This document shows, in pieces, positions 32,801-43,200 of a stretch of 64,000 bases of DNA. This DNA is from Streptomyces sp. NBC_01116. Its GTDB lineage: Bacteria; Actinomycetota; Actinomycetes; Streptomycetales; Streptomycetaceae. The position numbers and the translations under genes are program-made. The number at the start of each line of letters is the position of its first letter. Within the stretch, counting starts at the first letter, position 1. The notes under the pieces are model-generated. The model had not been told where the DNA came from. It ran no database searches and saw only the letters and a program-made list of their open reading frames with translations. Location: the NCBI RefSeq assembly GCF_041435495.1, contig NZ_CP108644.1, positions 8,293,501 through 8,357,500 on the forward strand, read 5' to 3'.

Positions 32801-35800
32801 GGCCGAGCTCGCCGCCCACCTCGCCGTCGACGAGGACGCCCTCGCCCCCGTACTGCCGGCCCTGCGGGGCTGGCGCAAACAGCGGCGCGACGAGAGCGTC
32901 ATCGACTCCTGGCGCTACCGCATCGGCTGGCAGCCCCTGCCCGACCCGGCGGCCGCCGCCCCCGCCGCCGGCACCTGGCTCGTCGTCCTGCCCGCCGGAC
33001 ACGACGACGACGCACAGGTACGCGGCCCGCTGCTCGCACTCACCGAAGCGGGCGCCACCGTCGTCACGGCCGAACTCACGGCCGACGCCATCCGCCGCAC
33101 GGACCTCGCGGACACGCTCGCCACCGCCCTCGGCGACCACGCCCCCACGGGCGTGCTGTCGCTGCTGGCCGCCGCCGACCAGCCCCACCCGGACCACCCG
33201 GCCCTGCCCACCGGGACGGCACTCACCGTCGCCCTGGTGCAGGCCCTGGGCGACCTCGCCCTCACGGCACCCCTCTGGTGCGCCACCGCCGGGGCTGTGT
33301 CCACGGGCCCGGACGACCTGGTCACCCACCCCCGCCAGGCACTGGTCTGGGGCACCGGACTGGTGGCCGCGCTGGAACTGTCCGCCCGCTGGGGCGGACT
33401 CGTCGACCTGCCGCCGGACCTCGACGCCCGCGCCAGGACCCGGCTCGCCGCCGTACTGACGGCCTCCGGCCCCGGCACCGACGGCGTCGGCCGCGAGGAC
33501 CAGCTCGCCCTGCGCCCCACCGGCCTCCTGGCCCGCCGCCTCCGGCGCGCCCCCCGGAGCGGCGGCCGTGCGAAGCACTGGAAGCCCCGCGGCACCGTCC
33601 TGCTGACCGGCGGCACCGGAGCCGTCGGCCCGCACCTCGCCCGCTGGCTGGCCCGCAGCGGCGCCACCCACCTCGTCCTGCCCGGCCGCCGTGGCCCCCA
33701 GGCACCCGGCGCGGCCGAACTCGCCGCGGAGCTGGCCGCCCTCGGCGTACGACTCACCCTGCCTGTCTGTGATCTGGCGGATCGTCAGGCGGTGGCGGCG
33801 CTGCTCAGCGGCTTGGAGACGGCGGGCGACCCGGTCGCCGCAGTCGTCCACGCGGCCGCCTTCGTAGCGCTCGCCCCCCTGGACGGCACACCGATGTCCG
33901 CGTTCGAACAGATCGTCGCCGCCAAGGCCGCCGGCGCCGAACACCTCGACGCCCTGCTCGACCGCGAACTCGACGCCTTCGTCCTGTTCTCCTCGATCGC
34001 CGGAGTCTGGGGCAGCGGCGACCACGGCGCCTACGCCGCGGCCAACGCCTACCTCGACGCCCTGGCCCAGCACCGCCGGGCCCGCGGCCTCACCGCCACC
34101 ACCGTCGACTGGGGCATCTGGCAGGCCGAGAACCCCTGGCAGGACCGCATCGCCGGAGAGGACGCCGACCTGTTCAAACTGGAGCAGCACGGCCTGCCCC
34201 GGATCGACCCCGATCTCGCCGTCCACGCCCTGCGACAGGCGCTGGACGACGACGAGACCGTACTCGCCGTCGCCGACGTCGACTGGGAGCGGTTCGCCGC
34301 CGTCTTCACCTCCACCCGCCCCAGCCCGCTGCTCACCGGCATCCCCGAAGCCCGCCGCGCCCTGGAGGCCGCGACCGGCGACTCGGAGGCACCCGCCGCC
34401 GCACTGCTGCGCCAACAGCTCGCCACCCTCGGCAGATCCGAGCAGCACCGCCTGCTGCTCGACCTGGTCCGCACCCACGCGGCAGCCGTCCTCGGCCATC
34501 CCACGGTGGACGCGATCCGGCCCGGCAGGGCCTTCCAGGACATGGGCTTCGCCTCCCTCACCGCAGTCGAACTCCGCAACCGGATCAACGCCGCCACCGG
34601 ACTGCGGCTGCCGTCCACCCTGGTCTTCGACCACCCGTCGTCCACCGCGCTCGCCCAGGAGATCCGCGCCGAACTGCTCGGCCGGCAGGCCACCGAGCCG
34701 CGCCCCTCCGCCCCGGACCTCTCCGGTCCGGACTCCGCCGCGCACCCGCCCGCACCCGACGACGAGCCGATCGCGATCGTGTCCATGGCCTGCCGCTTCC
34801 CCGGCGGCATCGGCACACCCGAAGACCTGTGGCGCCTGCTCGCCGACGGCGGCGACGCCGTCTCCGACTTCCCCATCGACCGGGGCTGGGACATCGAAGC
34901 CCTCTACGACCCCGACTCCGACCGCCCCGGCACCTCGACGACCCGGCGGGGCGGCTTCCTGCACGACGCGGCCGATTTCGACGCGGAGTTCTTCGGCATC
35001 TCGCCGCGCGAGGCCCTGGCCATGGACCCGCAGCAGCGGCTGCTGCTGGAAACCACCTGGGAGGCGATCGAACGCGCCGCCATCGACCCGACCGCCCTGC
35101 GAGGCAGCCCCACCGGAGTGTTCACCGGCGTCAACTACGCCGACTACGCGGCCGTCGTCGCCCGGTCGGAGGAAGGAGACGGCCACCTGCTCACCGGCAG
35201 CGCACCCAGCGTTGTATCCGGCCGGGTCGCCTACACCCTGGGTCTGGAGGGCCCCGCGGTGACCATCGACACCGCCTGCTCCTCCTCACTCGTCGCCATG
35301 CACCTCGCAGGCCGGGCGCTGCGCGGCGGCGACTGCTCCCTCGCCCTGGTCGGCGGCGTCGCCGTGATGGCGACCCCCGGCGCCCTCATCAGCTTCTCCC
35401 GCCAGCGGGGACTCGCCGAGGACGGCCGCTGCAAGGCATTCTCGGACGACGCGGACGGCATGGGCATGGGCGAGGGCGTCGGGGTCCTGCTGCTGGAGCG
35501 GCTGTCGGACGCCCGGCGCAACGGACACCCGGTACTGGCGGTGGTACGCGGCTCCGCTGTCAACCAGGACGGCGCCAGCAACGGCCTCTCCGCCCCCAAC
35601 GGCCCCTCCCAGCAACGGGTGATCCGTGCGGCGTTGGCGGATGCGGGGTTGTCGGCGTCCGAGGTGGATGTGGTGGAGGCGCACGGCACCGGCACCACTC
35701 TCGGCGACCCCATCGAAGCGCAGGCGTTGCTGGCCACGTACGGCCAGGACCGGCTCGCCGATCGTCCCCTGCTGGTCGGCTCCCTCAAGTCCAACCTGGG

Positions 35801-38800
35801 CCACGCCCAGGCGGCATCGGGTGTGGCGGGGGTCATCAAGACGGTGCTGTCCATGCAGCACGGGCAGGTGCCCCGAACCCTGCATGTCGGCAGGCCCTCC
35901 AGCCACGTCGACTGGACGCGCGGAGAGCTGGTTCTCGCGACCGAGCAGCAGCCCTGGCCGCCCCACGGTCGCCCTTTCCGGGCCGGAGTGTCCTCCTTCG
36001 GCCTCAGCGGCACCAACGTCCACACCATCCTCGAACACACCCCCCTCGAAGACGACGGCCCGACGGCCGAGGGCACCCCCTTGCCGGCCGTGCCCTGGCT
36101 GCTGTCGGCCAAGAACCCGCGGGCACTGCGCTCCCAGGCCGACCGCCTACGCCGCCACCTGGACGGCAGCCCCGTACCCGAACCGCGCGACATCGGGTCC
36201 GCCCTGCACGCGCGCACCGCCTTCGAGTACCGGAAGGCACTGATCGGAGACCGGGACCAACTCCACACCCTGCTCGGCCGGATGGCCGACGACGACTCGG
36301 GAGGGTGGGACGGCGGTCGGACGGTCGAGGGTCGTGTGGTGTTGGTGTTTCCGGGTCAGGGTTCGCAGTGGGTGGGGATGGCTGCGGGGTTGTTGGGTGG
36401 GTCGGGTGTGTTCGCGGGGCGGATGGCGGAGTGTGAGCGGGCTCTTTCTCCGTATGTGGACTGGTCGTTGGTGGAGGCGTTGGGTTCGGAGTGTTTGTTG
36501 GCGCGGGTTGATGTGGTGCAGCCGGTGTTGTGGGCGGTGATGGTGTCGTTGGCGGAGGTGTGGCGGTCGTTCGGTGTGGTTCCGGATGGTGTGGTGGGTC
36601 ATTCGCAGGGTGAGGTTGCCGCTGCGTGTGTGGCGGGTGGTCTGAGTTTGGGTGACGGGGCGCGTGTGGTGGCGTTGCGTTCTCGTGCGGTGGGGGTGTT
36701 GGCGGGTCGGGGTGGTATGGCGTCGGTGCCGTTGCCGGTGGGTGTGGTGGCTGGGCGTCTTGTGGGGTGGGGTGGCCGGTTGTCGGTGGCGGCGGTGAAC
36801 GGCCCGTCGTCGACGGTGGTTTCGGGTGACGCGGACGCGGTTGCGGGGCTTCTTGGAGAACTGATCGGTGAGGGTGTCCGGGCCCGTCGTGTCGAGGTCG
36901 ATTACGCGTCGCATTCCTCGCATGTGGAGGAGATCCGTGAGCGGTTGCTCTCCGATCTGGCGGGTATCGCTCCGGTTTCGGGTTCGGTCCCGTTCTATTC
37001 GAGCGTGACCGGTGGCCTGTTGGACACGAAGGCTCTGGACGCGGGGTACTGGTACCGGAATCTTCGGGAGACCGTCGAGTTCGAGCGGGCGACGGGTGCG
37101 CTGCTGGCCGATGGTTTCCGGTTCTTCGTGGAGGCCGGCCCGCATCCGGTGCTGGGTGTTGCGGTGGGGGAGTCGGTGGAGGCCGCGGGTGTGGATGCCG
37201 CGGTGCTGGGGACGTTGCGGCGTGATGAGGGCGGGCCGGAGCAGGTGTTGCGTGCGGTGGGCCGTGCGTGGGAGCGCGGCCTGGAGGTGGACTGGTCGGG
37301 TGTGTTCCCGGGGGCGCGGCGCGTCGAGCTGCCGACGTACGCCTTCCAGCGGCGACGTTACTGGCCCGAGCCGGCGCCCACCACCGCGGCCGATGTGGGC
37401 TCGGCCGGGCTCGACCCGGCCCACCACCCCGTCCTCGGAGCGGCCATCGAACTGGCCGACACGGGCGAGCTGCTGCTCAGCGGCCGGTTGTCGCTGCGTA
37501 CCCACCCCTGGCTCGCCGACCACGCTGTGGCCGGTACGGTTCTGCTGCCCGGCGCGGCCTTCGCGGAACTCGCCGTACGCGCGGCGGACGAGGCCGGATG
37601 CCAAGCGGTGGAGGAACTGACGCTCCAGTCACCGCTGTTGATACCCGCTGACACCGCCGTCCGCCTGCAAGTGCGGGTCGGCGTCGCGGACGCGTCCGGC
37701 AGCCGCTCCCTGGACCTGTTCTCCTGCCGCGAGGACGCGACGACCCCGCACTGGACCGCGCACGCTACCGGCGTGCTCACCGCCGACGCCACGACCCGCG
37801 AGCGGCCGTCCGCACCGGCACCGGACGGCGTCGGCTCCTGGCCCCCGCCCGGCGCCGTCCCGGTCCCCGTCGAGGAGTTGTACGAGCGGTTCCACGCCTC
37901 GGGTTACGGCTACGGACCCGCCTTCCGCGGGCTCACCATGGCCTGGCGCCGAGGCGACGACATCTTCACCGAGGTACGCCTGCCCGAGGATCAGCACCGG
38001 TCCGCCTCCGCCTTCGGTGTGCACCCCGCCCTCTTGGACGCCGCCCTCCAGGGGCTGTTCCTGCGCGCTCAGCCGGAAACCGGACCGGGCCCGGACCGGC
38101 CGTCCGCCGGCCTGCCGTTCTCCTGGAGCGGAGTCAGGCTGTACGCCTCCGGAGCCACCGCGCTCAGGGTGCGGCTCGGCTTCCGACCGGACGGATCGGT
38201 GTCGATCGACGCGACCGACCCGAACGGACTTCCGGTCGCGTCGGTCGAGGCGCTCGCCGTCCGCCCGATCGATCTCGACACCCTCCGCCCGGGCGGAGGC
38301 CCGGAGTCCCTCTACCGACTGCAGTGGTCGGCGGCGCCCGCCACCGCACCCGCCGACCCGCTCGGACACTGCGTCGTCCTCGGCGGCGGGGAACTCTTCC
38401 CGGACAGCCATCCCGACCTGGCCGCGCTCGGCGCCGAGCTGGACGAGGGAGCGCCGTCGCCCGCCGTGGTGCTGGCCTGGTGCGACCGCACCCCGCGCCT
38501 CCCGTCCCCGCCCGACGCCGCGTCCGTGCACACCGCACTGGATGATGTCCTGCGGCTCGTCCAGGACTGGCTGGCCGACCCGCGGTGGGACGACGGCACC
38601 CGGCTCGTAATCGTCACCCGGGGCGCGGTCTCCACGGCAGCCGGTGAGGAGGTCACCGACCTCACCGGCGCCGCGGTCCGCGGCCTCGTCCGCTCCGCCC
38701 AGTCCGAGCATCCGGACCGCTTCCTGCTGATCGATACCGACGACGCGGCCGCCGTGACCGGTCTGCTGCCCCGGGCACTGGCCGGAACGGAACCCCAACT

Positions 38801-40262
38801 GGCGATACGCGTCGGACAGCTCCTCGCCGCCCGTCTCACCAGGGCCACCATCGCGACGGACCCGAACCCGGGCACGGACGTGCTCTCGGGCTCGGACCCG
38901 GACACATCGTCCGGTATCGCCGCGAACGGGGGAACCGTCCTTGTCACCGGGGCCGGCGGCGCGCTCGGCGGCCTGGTGGCACAGCACCTCGTGACCGCGC
39001 ACGGCGTACGGAACCTGCTGCTCGTCGGCAGGCGCGGTGCGGACGCCCCGGGACTGGCCGACCTCGCCGCCGAACTGCGCGGAGTCGGCGCCCGGGTGGA
39101 CGTGGAGGCATGTGACGTCGCCGACCGGGACGCGCTCGCCGCCCTGCTCGCAGGCATCCCCGTCGGCCGTCCGCTGAGCGCGGTCGTCCACGCGGCCGGC
39201 GTCCTGGACGACGGGACGGTCGAGTCGCTTACCCCCGCGCGGATGCGCCACGTACTGAGGCCCAAGGTCGACGCGGTCCTCAACCTGCACGCCCTCACCC
39301 GTGATCTGCCGCTGTCGGCCTTCGTCCTGTTCTCCTCCGCGTCCGCCACGGTCGGCAACGCCGGGCAGGGCAACTACGCGGCAGCCAACGCCTTCCTCGA
39401 TGCGTTCGCCCAGCATCGCCGGGCCCTGAAACTGCCCGCCCAGTCACTCGCCTGGGGCCTGTGGGCGCACCGCAGCACGATGACCGGGACGCTCACCGCC
39501 GCTGACCTGCGGCGCATGGCCCGGGGAGGCACCTCGGCCATCGGCAGCGAAGAAGGTCTGGCACTGTTCGACGCGGCGCTCACCCTGGACGAACCGCTGC
39601 TCGTCCCGGTCAAGATCGACTTCGGCCGGCTCCGGACGGCGGCCCGGACCGCACCCGTCCCGGCCCTGCTCTCGGCTCTGGTACCCGGCGCCCCACGCCG
39701 CCCCGCCTCCGGGGCGGACGCCGCGGAAGCGGACTCGCTGCGCAGCCGGCTGACCGCCCTCACCCCGGAGGAACGCGTCGCTACCCTGCTCGACCTGGTA
39801 CGGAGCCGGGGCGCCGAAGTGCTCGGCCACGGCGGAGCCGGGAGCATCGAACCGGACCAGGCGTTCAAGGACCTCGGCTTCGACTCGCTCACCTCCGTCG
39901 AACTCCGCAACCGGCTCAGCGCCGCCACCGGCCGCCGGCTGCCCGCGACCCTGGTCTTCGACCACCCCACCCCGGCCGCCGTCGCCGCCTACCTCACCAG
40001 GTGCCTGGTACCCGACGGGCCGGGCGGTCCCGCCGCCACCGGGAAGGCCGCCGGGACGCCGGGCCGGGCGGACCGCGAGGACCACGAGATCAGCTCCCTG
40101 CTCGCCGCGATCCCACCCGCTGCACTGCGCCGGGCCGGTCTCCTCGACGCGCTCCTGGACCTCGCCGACCGACCGGAGGCGCCGGCTTCCGCCGCCGACG
40201 ACATCAATGGCATGACCGTCGGCGAACTCGTCCGGATGGCCCTGGGCGGCGAACGTGACTGA
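29868..40262 (+). CDS. Type I PKS, two modules (9-10): KS-AT-KR-ACP, KS-AT-DH-KR-ACP
   Basis: A 3464-aa protein. The GTG start fits the docking helix that follows (VSDQRMRDYLNRVTIDL). Module 9: KS (Cys198; DTACSAS instead of DTACSSS, and about seven residues shorter than module 10 in the loop after DRGW), AT (YASH), A-type KR without LDD (about 1240-1475), ACP whose motif is GFASL, an alanine replacing the aspartate before the phosphopantetheine serine (Ser1563). Module 10: KS (Cys1804), AT (YASH), DH (HAVAGTVLLP), KR with LDD, ACP, and a C-terminal docking region. Expected steps are C6-methyl with C7-OH, then C4-methyl with the C4-C5 alkene. Its stop overlaps the GTG at 40255 in the next gene. 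The module 10 AT is the third copy of the recombinant block. Confidence 0.95.
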   Translation: MSDQRMRDYLNRVTIDLRDTRQRLREAEARTSEPIAIVAMSCRFPGGVRTPEDLWELLAGGRDTVAPVPGDRGWETAWPSGGTVPGQGAFLDGAADFDPDFFGISPREAIAMDPQQRLLLMASWEAVERAGIDPLTLRGSRTGVYAAAIDQGYATLGSGAAEAVQGFLMTGNSMSVMSGRVSYALGLEGPAVTVDTACSASLVALHLAARSLRAGECSLALAGGVSVMALPAVFVEFSRQGAMSPDGRCKPFAAAADGTGWGEGVGMLLLERLSDARRNGRTVLAVLRGSAINQDGASNGLTAPNGPSQQRVIRAALADAGLTASEVDAVEAHGTGTRLGDPIEADAVLSTYGQDRPADRPLWLGSLKSNIGHTQAAAGVAGVIKTVLALRHGVLPRTLHVDAPTPHADWSSGAVELLTEARDWPVVDRPRRAGVSSFGMSGTNAHVVLEQAPEPEPADGPEAVTDGPNTVAGPSAGAGPAPGSGPSAEPAGAPGAAMPWVLSGRTASALGDQAARLRARLATDAPARPADIGFSLATTRSAFEHRAVVIGDGHPALLNGLAALTGPGTDLPTGPALAPAPATPADVVTGTGRVVEGRTALVFPGQGSQWAGMARDLFATSPVFRDRLAACDTALSAHVDWRLFAVLEGAPGAPSLERVDVVQPVLWAVMVSLAAHWESWGVRPDAVVGHSQGEIAAAVVAGALSLEDGAKVVALRSRAIRALAGLGGMAAVSLPEDRVRAEIAPWAEKLSVAAVNGPAAVVVSGEPRALAELLAHCAAQGVRARSVPVDYASHSAQVERIRSEVLAALAGVRPLPARIPLFSTVTGDRLDTTAMDADYWYRNLRGTVRFDAAVRSLVEQGHEVFVEVSPHPVLTMALQDTAEATGAAEPPVVVGTLRRDDGGLRRALRSAAELWVAGAAVDWSAVYAGTGARPTALPGYPFQLRRYWLEPEAAPDTGPAAADPHDTAFWHMVDHDAPAELAAHLAVDEDALAPVLPALRGWRKQRRDESVIDSWRYRIGWQPLPDPAAAAPAAGTWLVVLPAGHDDDAQVRGPLLALTEAGATVVTAELTADAIRRTDLADTLATALGDHAPTGVLSLLAAADQPHPDHPALPTGTALTVALVQALGDLALTAPLWCATAGAVSTGPDDLVTHPRQALVWGTGLVAALELSARWGGLVDLPPDLDARARTRLAAVLTASGPGTDGVGREDQLALRPTGLLARRLRRAPRSGGRAKHWKPRGTVLLTGGTGAVGPHLARWLARSGATHLVLPGRRGPQAPGAAELAAELAALGVRLTLPVCDLADRQAVAALLSGLETAGDPVAAVVHAAAFVALAPLDGTPMSAFEQIVAAKAAGAEHLDALLDRELDAFVLFSSIAGVWGSGDHGAYAAANAYLDALAQHRRARGLTATTVDWGIWQAENPWQDRIAGEDADLFKLEQHGLPRIDPDLAVHALRQALDDDETVLAVADVDWERFAAVFTSTRPSPLLTGIPEARRALEAATGDSEAPAAALLRQQLATLGRSEQHRLLLDLVRTHAAAVLGHPTVDAIRPGRAFQDMGFASLTAVELRNRINAATGLRLPSTLVFDHPSSTALAQEIRAELLGRQATEPRPSAPDLSGPDSAAHPPAPDDEPIAIVSMACRFPGGIGTPEDLWRLLADGGDAVSDFPIDRGWDIEALYDPDSDRPGTSTTRRGGFLHDAADFDAEFFGISPREALAMDPQQRLLLETTWEAIERAAIDPTALRGSPTGVFTGVNYADYAAVVARSEEGDGHLLTGSAPSVVSGRVAYTLGLEGPAVTIDTACSSSLVAMHLAGRALRGGDCSLALVGGVAVMATPGALISFSRQRGLAEDGRCKAFSDDADGMGMGEGVGVLLLERLSDARRNGHPVLAVVRGSAVNQDGASNGLSAPNGPSQQRVIRAALADAGLSASEVDVVEAHGTGTTLGDPIEAQALLATYGQDRLADRPLLVGSLKSNLGHAQAASGVAGVIKTVLSMQHGQVPRTLHVGRPSSHVDWTRGELVLATEQQPWPPHGRPFRAGVSSFGLSGTNVHTILEHTPLEDDGPTAEGTPLPAVPWLLSAKNPRALRSQADRLRRHLDGSPVPEPRDIGSALHARTAFEYRKALIGDRDQLHTLLGRMADDDSGGWDGGRTVEGRVVLVFPGQGSQWVGMAAGLLGGSGVFAGRMAECERALSPYVDWSLVEALGSECLLARVDVVQPVLWAVMVSLAEVWRSFGVVPDGVVGHSQGEVAAACVAGGLSLGDGARVVALRSRAVGVLAGRGGMASVPLPVGVVAGRLVGWGGRLSVAAVNGPSSTVVSGDADAVAGLLGELIGEGVRARRVEVDYASHSSHVEEIRERLLSDLAGIAPVSGSVPFYSSVTGGLLDTKALDAGYWYRNLRETVEFERATGALLADGFRFFVEAGPHPVLGVAVGESVEAAGVDAAVLGTLRRDEGGPEQVLRAVGRAWERGLEVDWSGVFPGARRVELPTYAFQRRRYWPEPAPTTAADVGSAGLDPAHHPVLGAAIELADTGELLLSGRLSLRTHPWLADHAVAGTVLLPGAAFAELAVRAADEAGCQAVEELTLQSPLLIPADTAVRLQVRVGVADASGSRSLDLFSCREDATTPHWTAHATGVLTADATTRERPSAPAPDGVGSWPPPGAVPVPVEELYERFHASGYGYGPAFRGLTMAWRRGDDIFTEVRLPEDQHRSASAFGVHPALLDAALQGLFLRAQPETGPGPDRPSAGLPFSWSGVRLYASGATALRVRLGFRPDGSVSIDATDPNGLPVASVEALAVRPIDLDTLRPGGGPESLYRLQWSAAPATAPADPLGHCVVLGGGELFPDSHPDLAALGAELDEGAPSPAVVLAWCDRTPRLPSPPDAASVHTALDDVLRLVQDWLADPRWDDGTRLVIVTRGAVSTAAGEEVTDLTGAAVRGLVRSAQSEHPDRFLLIDTDDAAAVTGLLPRALAGTEPQLAIRVGQLLAARLTRATIATDPNPGTDVLSGSDPDTSSGIAANGGTVLVTGAGGALGGLVAQHLVTAHGVRNLLLVGRRGADAPGLADLAAELRGVGARVDVEACDVADRDALAALLAGIPVGRPLSAVVHAAGVLDDGTVESLTPARMRHVLRPKVDAVLNLHALTRDLPLSAFVLFSSASATVGNAGQGNYAAANAFLDAFAQHRRALKLPAQSLAWGLWAHRSTMTGTLTAADLRRMARGGTSAIGSEEGLALFDAALTLDEPLLVPVKIDFGRLRTAARTAPVPALLSALVPGAPRRPASGADAAEADSLRSRLTALTPEERVATLLDLVRSRGAEVLGHGGAGSIEPDQAFKDLGFDSLTSVELRNRLSAATGRRLPATLVFDHPTPAAVAAYLTRCLVPDGPGGPAATGKAAGTPGRADREDHEISSLLAAIPPAALRRAGLLDALLDLADRPEAPASAADDINGMTVGELVRMALGGERD
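36330..37351 (+). repeat. Recombinant AT block, copy 3 (module 10)
   Basis: A 1022-bp block covering the module 10 AT and post-AT linker, nearly identical to 24992-26013 (module 8); its first 672 bp are nearly identical to 4369-5040 (module 4). Third codon positions are rich in T compared with flanking PKS DNA. The left edge falls just before the VVLVFPGQGSQW motif and the right edge just after LPTYAFQR, natural seams of an AT cassette. Confidence 0.9.
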
Positions 40263-40293
40263 CCGACAGCCGCAGAAGGAGAAGCCGAACCCC

Positions 40294-43200
40294 ATGCCCA
40301 CCGACACTGACCAGGTGGTCACCGCCCTGCGTGCCTCGTTGCTGGACAACCAGCGCCTGCGGCAGGAGAACCGACGGCTCCGCGACGACTCCGCCGAGCC
40401 CGTCGCCATCGTGGCGATGAGCTGCCGCTACCCCGGCGGCGTGCGTACCCCTGAAGACCTGTGGGAGCTGCTGGTCAAGGAACGCGACGCGGTCTCGCCG
40501 TTCCCCACCGACCGCGGCTGGGACGTCGAGGGCGGCTTCGACGCCGACCCCGACGCCCCCGGCACCTTCTACGTCCGTGAAGGCGGCTTCCTCCACGACG
40601 CGACCGGCTTCGACCCCGGCTTCTTCGGCATCTCCCCGCGCGAGGCCCTTGCCATGGACCCGCAGCAGCGGCTGCTGCTGGAAGCGTCCTGGGAAGCGGT
40701 GGAACGTGCGGGCATCGACCCGACGACCCTGCGCGGCAGCCGCACCGGCGTATACACCGGGGTGATCTACAGCGAATACGCGTCCCGGCTCGACCAGGTG
40801 CCCGACGAAGTGGAAGGTTTCCTCGGTACCGGCACCATCCCCAGCGTCGCCTCGGGCCGGATCGCCTACACCCTGGGCCTGGAAGGCCCGGCGGTCACCC
40901 TGGACACCGCCTGTTCGTCCTCCCTGGTCGCCGTCCACCTCGCCTGCCAAGGGCTGCGCTCCGGCGACACCACCCTCGCCCTGGCCGGCGGGGTGACCGT
41001 GATGTCCACCCCCGGCCTGTACGTCGGATTCAGCCGCCAGCGTGGCCTGGCCCCCGACGGTCGCAGCAAGTCCTTCTCGTCCGCGGCGGACGGCGCCGGG
41101 TTCGGGGAGGGACTGGGCCTGCTCCTGCTGGAACGGCTCTCGGACGCCCGGCGCGCGGGGCATCCCGTCCTGGCCGTCATCCGCGGCTCGGCAGTCAACC
41201 AGGACGGCGCCAGCAACGGGCTGACCGCGCCGAACGGGCCCGCGCAGCAGCGCGTCATCAGCGGGGCGCTCGCCCGTGCGGGACTCGTCCCGTCAGAGGT
41301 GGACATGGTAGAGGCGCACGGCACCGGCACCACGCTCGGCGACCCCATCGAGGCCCAGGCGCTGCTGGCCACGTACGGGCAGGAACGGCCCGCCGGACGT
41401 CCGCTGTGGCTGGGATCGCTGAAGTCCAACCTGTCCCACACCCAGGCCGCCGCGGGCGTCGGCGGGGTGATCAAGTCGGTGCTGGCGATGCGGCACGGCC
41501 TGATGCCGCGCACCCTGCACGTCGACCGCCCCTCGCCCCGCATCGACTGGACCGAGGGAGCCGTCTCCCTGCTCACCGAGGCCACCCCCTGGCCGGAGAC
41601 GGGACGGCCGCGCCGGACCGGGGTGTCCTCCTTCGGTGCCAGCGGGACCAACGCCCACATCGTCCTCGAACAGGCCCCCGCCGCCCCGCCCGCCCCCACC
41701 GGCCCAACGGCCGCCACCGACAGGCCGGTTGACCGGACCGTCACGCCGGAGCCGGTGCCCACCGCCGTCCCCTGGATACTGTCGGCGCGTACCCCGGATG
41801 CGCTGCGCGCGCAGGCGGCGGCGCTGCACGAGCGGGTGGTGGCGGAACCAGGTCTGAGCGTGGTGGACGTGGGTCATTCGCTGGCGGTGGGGCGTTCGCG
41901 GTTCGCGGAGCGCGCCGTGGTGGTGGGGGCGGACCGGGATGAGCTGCTGGCCGGTGTCGCCGCCCTGTCACGGGGTGTGGGCTCGTCGGGCGTGGTGGCC
42001 GGTGCCGGGCTGCTCCCGGGCCGTTCGGTGCTCGTGTTCCCTGGCCATGGCTCGCAATGGGTGGGGATGGCGGCGGAGCTGCTGGGTGAATCGGAGGTGT
42101 TCGCGGAACGGATGGCGGAGTGCGGGCGGGCTCTGGCGCCGTACATCGACTGGTCGTTGGCGGAAGCGCTGGGCTCGGAGCGGCTGCTGGCGCGGGTCGA
42201 CGTGGTGCAGCCGGTGCTGTGGGCCGTGATGGTGTCGTTGGCGGAGGTGTGGCGTGCGTTCGGCGTCGTTCCGGACGCTGTGGTCGGCCACTCCCAGGGC
42301 GAGATCGCGGCCGCTTGCGTGGCGGGCGGCCTGAGCCTCGACGACGGGGCCCGTGTGGTGGCGTTGCGTTCCCGTGCGGTGGGGGTGCTGGCGGGCCGCG
42401 GTGGCATGGCCTCGGTGCCGTTGCCGGTGGACGTGGCACGGGAGCGCACCGGCCCGTGGGCGGGCCGGCTGTCGGTGGCCGCGGTCAACGGCCCGTCGTC
42501 GACGGTGGTGTCGGGCGACGCGGACGCGGTCACGGCACTGGTGCAGGAACTCCTGGCGGAAGGGGTATGGGCGAGTCCCGTCGAAGTCGACTACGCGTCG
42601 CACTCCTCGCACGTGGAGGAGATCCGCGAGCGCCTGCTGTCCGACCTGGACGGCATCACCCCCCTCTCGGGTGCGGTGCCGTACTACTCCAGCGTGACCG
42701 GCGGCCTGCTGGACACGAAGGCCCTGGACGCCGAGTACTGGTACCGCAACCTCCGGCAGACCGTCGAGTTCGAGCGGGCGACCCGCTCGCTCCTCGCGGC
42801 CGGGCACCGCGTCTTCATCGAGTCCAGCCCCCAGCCCGCCCTGATGTACGGGATCGAGGACACGGCCGCCGACGCGGGCGCCCCGGAGACGCTGGTGCTC
42901 GACACCCTGCGGCGCGGGGCCGGAGGGCTCCGCCGGCTCCAGCTCGCCCTCGCCGAGGCACACGTCCGGGGCCTGCGCGTCGACTGGGAGCAGCTGTTCG
43001 CGGGAACCGGCGCCCAGCGGGTGGACCTGCCCACCTACGCCTTCCAGAGACGCCGCTACTGGCTCGACGCCCTGCCGGCCGACCGGGACCCGGCGGCCAC
43101 CGGCCAGTCCGCCGTGGACCACCCGCTGCTCGGCGCCGAGGTCGAACTGCCCGACGACGCGGGCACCCTCTTCACCGGCCGGCTCTCTTCGGCCACACAC

